A DNA stretch of 64,000 nt from Laburnicola sp. R22_1 (GCA_014281115.1 JACONQ010000006.1:2356001-2420000); one strand, 5' to 3'; counted from the first letter of the stretch, positions 1-10,545 are shown. Notes: generated by a model not told the origin, from the letters alone. Translations and numbers: made by a program.

Positions 1-2559
1 AAATCGCGTTGGTTTGAAAATAACGTCTCTAGCTCGAATTACTCTGTTCTTTGTCGGCAGCCAGATCCTAAAGATATTCGTCAAATCATAGCCTACAAGA
101 TGTTCTATAAGAGCTCTGGACTCCAGCTTGTCGCCTCTCTTAATAGACGGATTTCGGACATACGCTCGACAGCCTATAGGGTATAGGTAGTTCACCTTCG
201 GCTTTAATCCCCATACAATCTCATATAGAGTCTTCTAATCTAGTGCTTTGGTTAGTGTACGATTTAGTATGTATGCTGCTGTTCTAAACAGCTTGTTTAA
301 TAATAATTTTGGCAGGTTTCCTTCAAGCCTCATGGCTTAAGCTTAAATAATAATAATCTTGCCTACTCGCTCTATAAGGCCGTTTTGCTTATCTGCGTAG
401 TCTGCCCGCAGCTTATATTGGATTTCTAGCTTAGCGTAGAGTTCTTCTAATACGTTTAGTGCAACTCTATATCCTTAGTTGTTATTAGTCTTAATTGCAG
501 TGACGTCGCTATTAAAGATACGCTGTATCTTGCGAACCTTTTAGACAAGCCAGCGGCTTAGGAATGCCTTCGTACGCTGTGAAAAGCAGTCAACTTTATG
601 CCACTTACTATACTAGTCTACTATGTAACCTGCAACTCGGTTACTATTAAGACAAGCGTCTATGTCTTATAGCAAAAGCTAAATAAAGTCTACAGCAATA
701 TAGTAGAATTTCCTAGGTGCAAAGTCCTTCTACTATTTTCTAGAGACTTGCTTTATGAGTTTCGATTTAACACATACACTATAGAAGTCGCTATCTTTGC
801 CTTCTACTTATAAGCCTTTTATATAGTTGGCTAGCTTCTTAATTGCCTTCTTGCCTAGATGGCCCCAGGTGCTATAAGCTGTCCTATAGTCGACTATAAG
901 ATCGCGTCAAGAGTCCTTTAAAGGTTAGTAGGTAGTGCTAAAGGATAATAATAGGCGTATGTCTGGGCGGCGACTAGCATTAGCGTCGACTAGCTAGTGA
1001 CCATTGTCATACTCTAGTTAAGTAATAACAGTTTTCTTACTAACTTTGTACAGTAAATCTTATCCTAAGTTAAAGTGGATCTAACTTAAGCGACAGCGTG
1101 CTAAGCCCATAAGGCTTGTTAAGAAGCCTTCGACTAAGGCAACGTGTGTTAGGACGATAGGTAATAGTCCTCTTAGTGTTTTCACGGTTAGCTTTATGCT
1201 GCCCTATATAGTTATCTTAATACGGCCTATTTCTGCTCCTACAAAATTGTTGGCACTGGCCTTATACTCTCTTATCTATCTAGGCTAGAACTTAGTGTTA
1301 ATAATATAAGTGTTTAAACCAGAATTAAGTATAAATTAGTTGCTTAATAAGTCGTAGCTGCTAATATTGTTAAGCGTCGATAGAGCCACTAACTCCTTGG
1401 TAGGTTTGACACTATTATTAAGCATTAGATCCTTATTGCGCTCGTCGCGCTTATTAACCATAATGGTATTGGATACCATATATTGTGCGGTGTAGGTCAA
1501 TAGATTAGAAGGAGGCTTGCCATTATTAATAGTGATTGCAGGCTCAGAGTTTAACTAAGTTGCCTTCTAGTCCTATATAGCTTTCTCCACCCTTGCTTTT
1601 AAGCTCGAATCCTTAGTAAAGGCCGCTGCCACTTTCTTACTACCCTCCTTATTGTCGAATCCTTAGAGTCTATAAGGCGCATCTGGGTTCATTACCTAGC
1701 ATCTCGACCATGAGTGTCTTTTGCCACAGAGGCATACACTACTCTATGTAGGTTTATTATCTTGTGGTGTTACTGGCTTTGCTATCTCTAGCTCTGTCGC
1801 GTGTACGCTAAAGCCTATACTAATTAGGCGTGTACGCTTTAGGTATGCTGAGAACTTGGCAATATAGTTTTCTACTAAGGGAACTGTCTTACTAAGCCTC
1901 TTCTTCTAGATTAGGTCTTATAGACCTGCTGTTCCGTATTTGGGGTCAATTGTCTTGCAGGCGACTAGAAAGTCTTCCTACGCTTAGGTGTCTTTAGTCT
2001 CTGCTAGCCTAATAGCCTTGCACTAGTTAGTAACCTCGATCCACCTTTGAAGCCATTCTTTAACCTTTTTGCCCTTTGGCGGCGTCTGGAAATCCTTATA
2101 TACCGCTATTAGATCGCGGCGTCGCGTCGCGTCTAACAGTGCGAGATGTTTCTTAAGGGTTGTAAGGCGTTAGTGCGGCATATCCTTGTCCTCAATTAGG
2201 TAAATGTAATGCGCTACTATCGTCTTACTAATCTCAGAGTTAAAGTCTGCCAGCGCCTTCAGCTGACGCTTATACTCTAGATCCTTCTTTTCCCATCTCT
2301 CGTATGCCCAACGGTAATCGGCTCGCTGCTCGGTGTTTAGGCCAGCGTACGTCGTAGCTCGTTAGTTATAGTTGCTAAGCTGAGGTTTAATCGGCTCCTC
2401 TAGCTAGGGTAGCTAGTCTGCTGTAACGTCTAGGTCAACGTATTTCTAGAGTTGATTCTTTTGTGCTATATCCTTGCGGATAAATAGCCACTTGTGCCAA
2501 TCCTCTAATTAACTAAGTACAACTGTTACTCGAGTGACGGCTAGGTCCCTAGTAGTCAT
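1..2559 (-). pseudogene. gag-pol of copia copy A, RIP-degraded and partial
   Basis: Translation begins at an ATG whose complement is at 2,557-2,559, the position equivalent to the gag start of element C (15,686). The reading passes gag, protease and integrase and leaves the window at the pol region matching 18,189-18,248 of element C. Frequent TAG codons replace probable Trp and Gln codons. No open frame longer than 60 codons survives, so no protein is expected. Identity rests on alignment with element C, where the copia domains can be read. Confidence 0.75.
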
Positions 2560-2632
2560 TATGCTCGCTGGGTTTCTCTACTCTATGTGTGAGTAGGCAG
2601 GTAATTTAGGTAAGTAAGATCCCGTCGCAATT

Positions 2633-2644
2633 CGGGCTCATAAC
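2633..2644 (-). other. Primer-binding site complementary to the initiator tRNA-Met anticodon arm
   Basis: Directly inside the LTR the plus strand reads CGGGCTCATAAC. This is the anticodon stem-loop sequence of eukaryotic initiator tRNA-Met (GGGCTCATAACCC), not a tRNA 3' end. Priming by the 5' half of initiator tRNA is known for Drosophila copia and yeast Ty5. The match is visible; use of a half-tRNA here is inferred. Confidence 0.7.
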
Positions 2645-2807
2645 TATAGCGGTTGTTACTGCAAAGCGAAAGTTAGGAAAACACTAATTTAATTGTATGT
2701 GTGTAGTAGCTAAGATATATACTGCTAGGTAGGATAGGCAGTAGTAAATAAGTGTAGGCAGCAATGAGCTAGTATAGGCAATAATAAATAGTCCGAATAC
2801 CGTTATA
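2645..2807 (-). repeat. 5' LTR of copia copy A
   Basis: The 163-bp stretch matches the two LTRs of element C (15,427-15,589 and 20,529-20,691) in reverse complement. The expected outer dinucleotides TG/CA have become TA on both sides (TATAGCGG at the left, CGTTATA at the right), consistent with C-to-T change. Confidence 0.88.
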
Positions 2808-2812
2808 AATTT

Positions 2813-4157
2813 TAATATATCCTATTCCTACTCCTACAAAGTTATTGGCACTAGTCTTATACTCTCTTGTCTATCCAGGCCAAGACTTAGTATTAACAAT
2901 ATAGGTGTTCGAACTAGAATTAAGTATAAATTAGTTACTTAATAAGTTGTAGCTGCTAACATTGTTAAGTGTAGATAGAGCTACTAGCTCCTTAGCGGGT
3001 TTAACGCTGTCGTTAAACAACAGCTTCTTATCGCGCTCGCCGCGCTTATTAACTGTAACGGCATCAGATTCTATATATCGCGCGGTGTAGGTGGATGGGT
3101 TCGAGGGAGGCTTTCTATTGTTAATAGTAACTATAGACTTAGAGCTCGATTAAGTTGCCTTCTAGTCCTTTATAGCCTTCTTTACCCTCGTCTTTAAGCT
3201 TAGATTCTTAGCAAAAGCTAATGCCACCTTCTTGCTACTCTTCTTATTGTTGTATCCTTGGGGTTAGGAAGAAGCATCTGGATTTATTACCTAGCACTTA
3301 GACCAAGAGTGTTTGTTACCATAGAGGCATACACTGCTTTATAAAGGTTTGCTTTATGGTATTTTTATTAGCTTAGCTATCTCTAGCTCTGCCATATATA
3401 TACTAAAGCCTATACTAATTAGGCGTGTGCGCTTTAAGTACGCTAAGAACTTAGCGACATAGTCCTCCACTAATAGGACTATTTCACCAAGCCTCTCCTT
3501 CTAGATTAGGTCTCGCAGACCTACTATTCCGTATTCTGGGTTAAGTACCTTATAGGCGACTAGGAAGTCTTCCTGCGCGCGAGAATCCTCTGTCTCTGCT
3601 AGCCTAATAGCCTTGCACTAGTTAGTAACCTCAACCTAATGTTAAAGCCACTCTTTAACCTTCCTGCCCTTTAGTAGTGTCTAGAGATCCTTATACTTTA
3701 TTATTAAATCGCGACAACATATTGCGTCTAATAGTGCAAGATGTTTCTTAAGGGTTGTAAGTTATTTATGCGGCGTACCCTTGTCCTTAATTAGGTATAT
3801 ATAGCGTGCTGCTATTGTCTTACTAATCTTAGAGTTAAATTCTGCTAGAGCCTTTAGCTAACGCTTATACTCTAGATCCTTCTTTTCCTATCTCTTATAC
3901 GCCTAACAGTAATTAGCTCGCTACTTAGTATTTAGGCTAGTGTACGTAGTAGCCGTGCTATCGTAGTCGCTAAGCTGAGGCTCTATTAGCTCCTTAAGCT
4001 GCAGTAGCTTATCTGCTGCAACATCTAGATTAACGTATTTCTAGAGTTAGTTCTTTTACGCTATATCCTTGCGAATAAACAGCTATTTGTGCCAATCTTC
4101 TAATTAACTAAGGACGATTGTCACTTAAGTAACGGCTAAATCCGACTTAGTTGTCAT
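2813..4157 (-). pseudogene. gag/protease fragment of copia copy B
   Basis: The start codon complement lies at 4,155-4,157, and the reading follows the gag of element C with many TAG and TAA codons. The fragment stops in the protease-integrase spacer where copy A interrupts it. It is non-functional and carries no surviving long ORF. Confidence 0.65.
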
Positions 4158-4253
4158 TATACTCGTAGGGTTGCTTCTATAGTAAGACTATAGTGTCCTT
4201 AGTAGGGTAATTGCTTAGGTAAGTAAGGCCCCGTCGCAATCCAGGCTTATAAC

Positions 4254-4437
4254 TGTAGCGGTTGTAGCTAAAAGGCAAAAGTTAAGGCAACACTTATTAT
4301 ATTAAATATGAGTAGTACCTAGAATATATACTAATAGGCAATCTAGGCAGTAGTAAATAAGTGTAGGCAGCAATAAACTAGTACAGGCAATAGTAAATTT
4401 GTAGGCAGCAACTCCAAACTTACCCACTACCATTATA
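4254..4437 (-). repeat. 5' LTR of copia copy B
   Basis: It begins TGTAGCGGTTG on the plus strand, next to an altered tRNA primer site (CAGGCTTATAAC), and matches the other LTRs of the family until about 4,400. The last ~35 bases are rearranged before the CATTATA end. The pogo element at 4,442 starts only four bases further on. Confidence 0.7.
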
Positions 4438-4441
4438 GATA

Positions 4442-4503
4442 ACATGGATGGCAAGCGAGCGGCGCAGGCAAGCGAGCGGCGCACCCCATCAACTTTTCGC
4501 ACC
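4442..4503 (+). repeat. Left TIR of pogo copy 1, with two tandem 17-mers
   Basis: The TIR contains GGCAAGCGAGCGGCGCA twice in direct tandem (4,450-4,466 and 4,467-4,483). The right TIR mirrors both copies at 6,249-6,265 and 6,266-6,282. Such internal repeats are plausible binding sites for the paired DNA-binding domains of the transposase (inference). Confidence 0.9.
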
Positions 4504-4562
4504 TTTGAAGTCGCGCAGCTCAACCACAATATAATATACTATATAGATTTTGATACAATAGA

Positions 4563-6185
4563 TTAAGCAGTATTTAAAGTATCTTTTTTGCACGTACGTG
4601 AGTTATGCCCAAGCTCTCTGCATCTTGTGCAGCGCGCCAGAGCCTGGCGGCTCAGGCCTGATCGCTCTCCACTTTGACGCTGTTCATGCTCTATCTGCTG
4701 GTCAGCTGCCTTTTGAGCAAGTATATTCTCTCCCTCTCCCTTTGTTAAGGTCCCCTGCTTCTGTATCCGCTTCTTTTTGCGCTGTCTACGCTTAGTTGCT
4801 GCCTTATTAGCTCTCTTAAGGCTAGTAATCCGATCGCGCATAAGCTCAGCTGAGAGCATTATTACTTCAGCACCCTTCTTAAGTTGATTAATCGCCTGAA
4901 TAATAGAGGCAGGCGAGGAGCTCTTGTGCCGTTGAACGCGCTTACGGATTAGAGTTGATTGAGCCTCAAGCTCACGTATGTTGCTCGGCGTTTTGGCTTC
5001 CTAGAGAGCCTCTGGCAGAGCAGCTGGTGAAGGCGTACGAAGCTGCACATCCAGCTTTGACAGAACAGCTTCAGGCTGGAGAGGAACAAGGCCTGCGCCT
5101 CGAAAGGCTGAACAGATATTGGCTGATGTAAATAATTGCTCAAAGGCTGTCTTGAAGGCTGGCAGGAATTCAAGCTTCGTGATGTGGTTGATGTAGTTAC
5201 GGATCAGAGCCTCAACCTCTCGGCTGTACGCGCGCTTCAACGGCGAGAAGCAGCCCACATCAAGTGGCTGCAGCAGATGCGAGGAGTGAGGCGGCATGCA
5301 GAGCGTGTAGATGTTGTTCTCCTTGCAGAGCTATTGAAATTCAAGAGAGTGGTGGCTCGCATGGCTATTAAGGATAAGCAGCCTATGCGTGCCAACAATC
5401 CGGGTCTCTGTATGCTTGATAAAGTGCTTTAGCCACTCAACTCCAAGCTCGTTCGTCGTCCAGCCGTTGTCGCTAAGAGATATAGCCCAATCGCGCGGGA
5501 TATCCTCCTCGTACCAAGCAGATAGGTGGTGCTGGCCAGCAAAGATGATAAACGGTGGGATAGCCCAGCCAGCAGCGTTGATTGCTTGGACAAGTGTCAC
5601 CCACTCGCGGTTCCCAGGCTGGACAGCCTTTGGCCGGCCTCTCCTCTCTAACCCTGTAACAACGAGCTGAGTTGTAATCTTGCCCATTATGAAGCCAGCC
5701 TCATCAAAATTGTAGACGTCCTTATCGCAGATGTCGTACCTGGCCTTAGTCTGCTCTACAAGCTTGAACCAGGCGCTAATTAGGATAGGATCCTCACAGA
5801 GAGCTCTCTGTCTATTGTAGGCTCGGTTAAAACACGTCTTAAGAGAGTCTGTACGCCTAACAAAGTTGGCTGGCCACTTCTGTCCAACCTGGCCTGCGCC
5901 GCGCGCAGCTAGCAGCTTATCTGCTATATCGCGAATTGCTAAGTAGGTAGGCGAAAATCCACGTAGGTCCAGATCAAGTATATGACGAATTATCACCTCC
6001 TCTTCTAGCTGGGTGAGCTTCTTCGAGTTGGGCTGGCAATTGCGTCGCGTAGGTCTCCCAGCGCGTCGGCGGCGGAGCGTTGTTTTAGGTACATTGTAGA
6101 CTGCTGCAGCAGCTCAGTTGCTTTAGATCTGGCTAGTATTAATTGAAAAGATGGCAAGCTAAACATCTGCTTCCTTTGAAGCCAT
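4563..6185 (-). pseudogene. pogo-family transposase (psq HTH + CENP-B HTH + DDE), five nonsense codons
   Basis: A single frame of 540 codons runs from the ATG at 6,185 to the stop at 4,563 without a frameshift. In order it shows a psq-type helix-turn-helix with an Arg-rich tail, a CENP-B/Tc5-type HTH (around RRTDSLKTCFNRAY), a DDE catalytic core and a C-terminal zinc knuckle (CTRCRELGHNSRTC). Five stops interrupt it: three near the N-terminus, one just after the second catalytic motif and one near codon 395. The first catalytic Asp (FDEAGF) and the last (QPLDVGCF) remain. The second is Asn (LILNSH), so the protein would be inactive even without the stops. Confidence 0.92.
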
Positions 6186-6229
6186 TTGAGTGTTGTGGCG
6201 TGGAGTTGTTGTAGGACGCGTTTAGAGCG

Positions 6230-6290
6230 GGTGCGAAAGTTGATGGGGTGCGCCGCTCGCTTGCCTGCGCCGCTCGCTTGCCATCCATGT
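6230..6290 (-). repeat. Right TIR of pogo copy 1
   Basis: The reverse complement repeats the left TIR at 4,442-4,503 with a single one-base length difference in a T run. It carries both mirrored 17-mers. Confidence 0.9.
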
Positions 6291-6307
6291 TATCTTTTTA
6301 AAAGTTA

Positions 6308-6364
6308 ACGTGTTTATAAGCGTGCCGTTAGTACAAGCGAGCCGTTAACCCCACTAACTTTCTA
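6308..6364 (+). repeat. Left TIR of pogo copy 2
   Basis: It begins ACGTGTTTATAAGCG and pairs with 8,102-8,158. The mismatches seen are transitions. Confidence 0.88.
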
Positions 6365-6411
6365 TAACGCGCGATAAGCAAACTACAATACCTTAACTAA
6401 CTACAACTTAA

Positions 6412-8037
6412 TTGCCCTATAACAAAGGAGATATCTTCCTTGCTATCTTAGCTATTAATAAAAATCAGATTTAGAGCGAAAATCGCGCTGCCTTAACGTT
6501 TAACGTCCCTCGATCAACGCTGCGCAACCAACGCGCCGGAATAGCTACGCGACGCGATTACCAGCCCAAATTAAAGAAGCTTACTAAGCTAGAAGAGGAG
6601 GTGATTGTTAAGCAAATACTTAACCTAGATTCGCGAGGCTTTGCGCCCACTCTAGGTGCTGTATAAGATATGGCGAATAAGCTGCTCACTAAGCGCAGCG
6701 CAGGCCACATTAGCTAGCAGTGGCCTAGGAACTTTGTCAAGCGAACAGACAGCCTCACAACGCGATTTAATCGACCCTACAATCAACAGCGAGCCCTCTG
6801 CGAGGACCCAATAGTTATACAGGCCTGGTTTAAGCTAGTAGCACGTACAAAGGCCACCTACGGTATCTGCAACAAGAATACCTTCAACTTCAACAAGACT
6901 GGCTTTCTAATAGGTAAAATATCCTCCCAGCTAGTCATTACTAGCTTAGAGAGGCGTGGCCAGCCAAAAGCAATCCAGCCAGGCAATTGTAAGTAGGTGA
7001 CGGCGATCCACGGAATTAACGCTGCTAGGTAGGCAATCCCGCCCTTTATTATCTTCGCTGGCCAGTACCACCTCTCTGCCTAGTACAAGGGCGACGATAT
7101 ACCAGGTGACTAGGCTATTAGTCTTAGCGACAATGGCTAGACTACAAACAAGCTTAGTGTTGCCTGGCTACAGCATTTTATCAAGTATACAGTAGAGCGT
7201 AGAGTGGGCGCGCGTTAGCTACTAATACTTAACAGCTATAAGAGTCACAACTTGCTCGAATTCCAAAAGATCTGCAAAAAGAACAAGATCTACACTCTCT
7301 ATATGCCGCTATATTTGTCACACCTTCTGCAACCACTTAACATTGGCTGTTTCTCGCCGTTAAAGCGGGCGTACGGGCGCCAGGTCGAGGGCCTAATACG
7401 CGACCACATCAACTATATCACTAAGCTTAAGTTCCTACCAGCCTTCCACGCCGCCTACAACCAGTTAATTACAAAGGAGAATATCTGCGCAAGCTTTTAA
7501 GGCGCTAGGCTAGTCCTACACAATCTAGAGGCGGTGATATTAAAGCTTAATGTGAAGCTTCGTACGCCGTCGCCAGCAGCCCTACTAGAGACCCTATAGG
7601 AGTCTGCAACACCAAGCAACGCGCGCAAGCTAGGCGCTTAGTCAACTCTAGTTCGTGAGCGGATCTAAAGGCATTAAGGATCCTCTCCTATATTAGTTAT
7701 CTAGTCGCTTAATTGGCTTACAAGAGGGGCTAAGAGAATGGCGCATTTAATAGTAATTATGCGTAATAAGATAGCTAGTCTATAAAGAGCAAATAAGGCA
7801 GCTATAACGCGTAAACAGCGCAAAAAGAAGCGGATCTAGAAGCGAGGCACTCTATTAAAGGCAGAGGGAGAGGATATTATTGCTTAGAAGGCTGTTGAGC
7901 AGCAACTAGAGGGAGAAACGCGGTATAGCCAGGCGCGGTCAGGTGCGAGCCGGCAGGCTTCAGCGCGCTGCACGCGCTGCAGGGAGCCTGGGCACAACTC
8001 ACGTACGTGCAAGAAGGCTTCTATAGATACTGCTTAA
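6412..8037 (+). pseudogene. pogo-family transposase with all three catalytic Asp codons changed to Asn
   Basis: The frame can be followed from about 6,412 to the TAA at 8,035-8,037 and matches copy 1 domain for domain, including the terminal zinc knuckle (CTRCREPGHNSRTC). No start ATG survives. About 20 in-frame stops replace Trp and Gln codons. The catalytic core is destroyed: FNFNKTG replaces the FDEAG motif, LILNSY replaces LILDxH, and QPLNIGCF replaces QPLDVGCF, so each Asp has become Asn. The surviving 82-codon ORF at 7,252-7,500 is only the segment around the third motif. Confidence 0.9.
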
Positions 8038-8101
8038 TTTAGGAAAGCTATTATATTAATAGAATTTTAATGTGTTGTTAAACTACGTGGCTTTTTAAGT
8101 G

Positions 8102-8158
8102 TAGAAAGTTGGTAGGGTTAACGGCTCGCTTATACTAACGGCACGCTTGTAAACACAT
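8102..8158 (-). repeat. Right TIR of pogo copy 2
   Basis: Reverse complement of the left TIR, ending ACACAT where the left end begins ACGTGT. Confidence 0.88.
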
Positions 8159-8169
8159 TATAAGTTATA

Positions 8170-8252
8170 ACTAGGTGAGTTTTAATACTATGTAAATAAA
8201 AAGTATACCGTTTTAAGGAGAAGGTTTAGGAGATTTGGTATAGAAAGTTAGT
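8170..8252 (+). repeat. Left TIR of the Tc1-like element
   Basis: It pairs with 10,107-10,189 almost without mismatch over the outer 70 bases and then more loosely. Confidence 0.8.
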
Positions 8253-8508
8253 AAGAGCTTAGTAATCAGCGCTAACTAGAGGTATCTTAGTAAAGTTAAG
8301 GAAATTTTTTCTTAAAACTTTGACCCTATATAACTTTCTTTTCTACGTAGATAGAATTCTATAACTTATACATATTATAGTTTAGTCTATAAGGACTATA
8401 TAACTTAATTTTTATTATAGGTTTATTTATAGAAATAATAATTATAAGGAAAAAGATAAAAGTTAATTAAAATTAAACAATTAGATAGAACTAGTAAATA
8501 ATATATAA

Positions 8509-9795
8509 CTAGTACTTAGTATACCATCCTTTAGTCTCTATAACGTTATTATAACGCTTAGGCGAAGATAGTATATAATAATCTATAGCCTCCTGTGGAA
8601 TTAAATCCCACTCCTCTTGTATAGCTCCTTTAAAGGCTTCTACACTAGATTTACTAGTGCCAAAGCCTAAAGAAGCCCTATTTCTTTTTCCTAGCCTATC
8701 TTTTAATAGACTCCAAACGTTTTCTATAGGATTTAAGTCTGGTGAATAGGGTGGATGCCCAAAAACAAAGACTTTATTCCTAGAAAACCACCTTTTCACC
8801 TGTAGAGTTCCGTGGATCTTCGAATTATCCTATTAAAAGTTCCAGCCTAGTTATAATTAGTATAAAGAATATAATTATACAAAATATAATTATACAAAAT
8901 ATAATATATATATATATATATTATATATTAAAAGAAAAAAGAAAAAAGAAGAAAAAGGAGTACTTTGCTTACCTCTTTTTAAAAGAGGTTTTAAGACAGG
9001 ATTTAAACACTCCTATATATATTTAGTGTTATTAAAGGTCCTAGTTTTAATAGGGTCCCTTAACAACACTAGTTTAGAACGTCCTCCTATCCAAATACAG
9101 CCCCAGACTGAGATAGAAATATCTCGCGCTTTCAGTGAATTAGTACTAGCTCAGGAAAAAGATATAAAAAAAGTAAAATAGCCCAATTATAGAGAAAAAC
9201 GGGCTCTATAATTCTAGAATTTAAAAGAAATTATTAACTTACTAGTTGTTCGGTTTTTGCGCTGTTCAGGCCCAATTTTCGATTTTCCCCTTTTTCTTAT
9301 ATATTCTTGCCTATTACCATGCCCCCTTTGGATAGTAGACTCGTCAGAAAATATAACTTTAGCAAAGTTAATATTTTCTAGCTCCTTAACTATCTCTTTA
9401 GCCCAGAACTCTCTTCTTTTAGCTCTTTCTTTAGTTAAATAGGCCTTTTTCTTAGAGACGTTAAAAGAATAGTCTTCTCCTTTTAAAACTCTCTATAACG
9501 TCCTCTTAGTAAAGCCAAAACTATTTTCTTCTAATAGCCTCTTATTTGTCTTCTTAGGGCTTTTAGTTAAATCTCTATTAATAACTCTTTTCTCCCTAGA
9601 AGTAACCTTAGTTACTCTCCCCTATTTTACCCCTTTTAATAAGTTATCTCCCTTATTTTTCTTATTAATACGTCTAATAGCAGTCTTAATAGATTGTAGA
9701 GGCTTCTTAAGGGTAGTAGCAATAGTAAAATTAGAAGTATTTGCTTTTTTAAGTAAAGAAACTTGACTTTCGAGTTTTGACAATTTTGGCTCCAT
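8509..9795 (-). pseudogene. Tc1-family transposase, DD34E triad present, several nonsense codons
   Basis: From the ATG at 9,795 one frame shows N-terminal helix-turn-helix sequence, the first catalytic Asp in FSDEST (codon 9,343-9,345), a VWGC motif near 9,100, the second Asp in DNSKIH (8,827-8,829) and the catalytic Glu in PDLNPIENVW (8,721-8,723), 34 residues on. An intron of 126 nt (8,847-8,972, GTAAGC...ACTAG, AT-rich) restores the frame between KRG and WNF. About seven TAG/TAA/TGA codons interrupt the frame. The stretch between the first Asp and VWGC is longer than usual and may hide a second intron. It ends at 8,509. Confidence 0.85.
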
Positions 9796-10106
9796 TCGAG
9801 GAAATACAAAAGACAAAATTTACTAGACAAAAGATATTATATTATACTATAATCTTAGTAATATATCACGTGATTTAATTAACTTTTAAAATCACGTGAT
9901 TTTTTAACCTTAAATAATTTCTTAATTAAGTTATATAAGTACTCCGAAATTTTGCTTACGTAATCTACACTAGGCCTAGAATAGCTAGTAAAAACATTAG
10001 CCTAGTAGCATACTAAATAACAAAGTCATAACGCCTTAAAAATTGACTTTTTAGAAACACTAAGTTTAGAGATAGATACCTTAAGAAGTCTGCTTAGTAA
10101 GCACGT

Positions 10107-10189
10107 AACTAGTACCTAATCTTAATCTCCTATATCTTCTCTTTAAACCCGTATACTTTTTATTTACATAGTATTAAAACTCACTTAGT
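10107..10189 (-). repeat. Right TIR of the Tc1-like element
   Basis: Inverted counterpart of 8,170-8,252, followed by TA at 10,190-10,191. Confidence 0.8.
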
Positions 10190-10191
10190 TA

Positions 10192-10545
10192 TATAAATTT
10201 TAAAAAGGTATCTTTTTACTAGACGCTTTTTTTGTGTCACCCTACTGTATAGTATTAATTTTTAAGGATAAACTATTCTACACACTCCTCTAGCTCTATC
10301 TTATAGATATGTTCGCTAGTTATATAGTAAAGATAGGCAGTAGTAGTTAGATAGGACACTTAATTATTGCCATTCTTATTATCTTTACTCTACTCCTCTT
10401 TTTTATACAAAGTAGGTTTCTTATTATTATGTCCTTTTATATTCTAAATATAGAACTAAACAGTTTTATATAAAGGCGTTTTATTATTATGCTCTTTATA
10501 GAAGGTAATATACTACCTTATTACGCAGGTACGCTTATTGTGTAG
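10192..10545. other. AT-rich spacer, nothing recognised
   Basis: No ORF over 60 codons, no repeat shared with the rest of the window and no RNA gene was seen between the Tc1-like element and the solo LTR. Confidence 0.6.

Larger units (their letters stand above)
1..2807 (-). mobile_element. Ty1/copia LTR retrotransposon, copy A (3' part outside window)
   Basis: The reverse complement of this stretch aligns along its whole length with the plus-strand element at 15,427-18,240, including the LTR, the tRNA primer site, the start of gag and the integrase region. The 5' LTR lies at the right (2,645-2,807) and the element runs off the left edge in pol. Immediately right of its LTR the sequence resumes inside another copia copy (B), so A appears to have jumped into B. 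The body is AT-rich and full of in-frame TAG/TAA codons, as expected after RIP. Confidence 0.9.
2813..4437 (-). mobile_element. Ty1/copia copy B, 5' part, interrupted by copy A
   Basis: Positions 2,813-4,253 are a second minus-strand copy of the leader, gag and protease-proximal region of the A/C family. They begin exactly where A's LTR ends, at a point matching about 17,027 of element C. The rest of B would lie beyond the left edge, on the other side of A. The LTR at 4,254-4,437 carries about 20 extra bases near its outer end. It is as heavily RIP-mutated as A. Confidence 0.8.
4442..6290 (-). mobile_element. pogo-like DNA transposon, copy 1 (1,849 bp)
   Basis: Near-perfect ~61-bp terminal inverted repeats (4,442-4,503 and 6,230-6,290) begin ACATGG and end CCATGT. 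They are flanked by TA at 4,440-4,441 and 6,291-6,292, the target duplication typical of the Tc1/mariner-pogo superfamily. Inside lies one minus-strand transposase frame. The element is clearly more GC-rich than the copia DNA around it, so it carries less RIP and probably arrived later. Confidence 0.93.
6308..8158 (+). mobile_element. pogo-like DNA transposon, copy 2 (1,851 bp), heavily RIP-mutated
   Basis: 57-bp inverted ends (6,308-6,364 and 8,102-8,158) differ only by transitions. TA duplications lie at 6,306-6,307 and 8,159-8,160. The TIR architecture parallels copy 1 (two AAGCGNGC cores followed by ACCCCA), and the transposase is homologous, so the two are subfamilies of one family. It lies in the opposite orientation, with only 13 bases between the flanking TA of copy 1 and its own. 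Confidence 0.92.
8170..10189 (-). mobile_element. Tc1-like DNA transposon (2,020 bp)
   Basis: About 80-90 bp of inverted repeat bound the element (8,170-8,252 and 10,107-10,189; CTAGGTGAGTTTTAATAC against GTATTAAAACTCACTTAG). TA flanks both sides (8,168-8,169 and 10,190-10,191). The minus strand carries a Tc1-type transposase. The left end sits nine bases from the TA flanking pogo copy 2. The interior holds AT microsatellite sequence at 8,880-8,930, which falls in the transposase intron. Confidence 0.85.

Noticed and set aside
8835..9250. Apparent insertion in the Tc1-like transposase with a plus-strand ORF-like reading
   Set aside because: The minus strand continues the transposase (VWGC motif) and a 126-nt intron explains the gap, so no foreign insert is needed.
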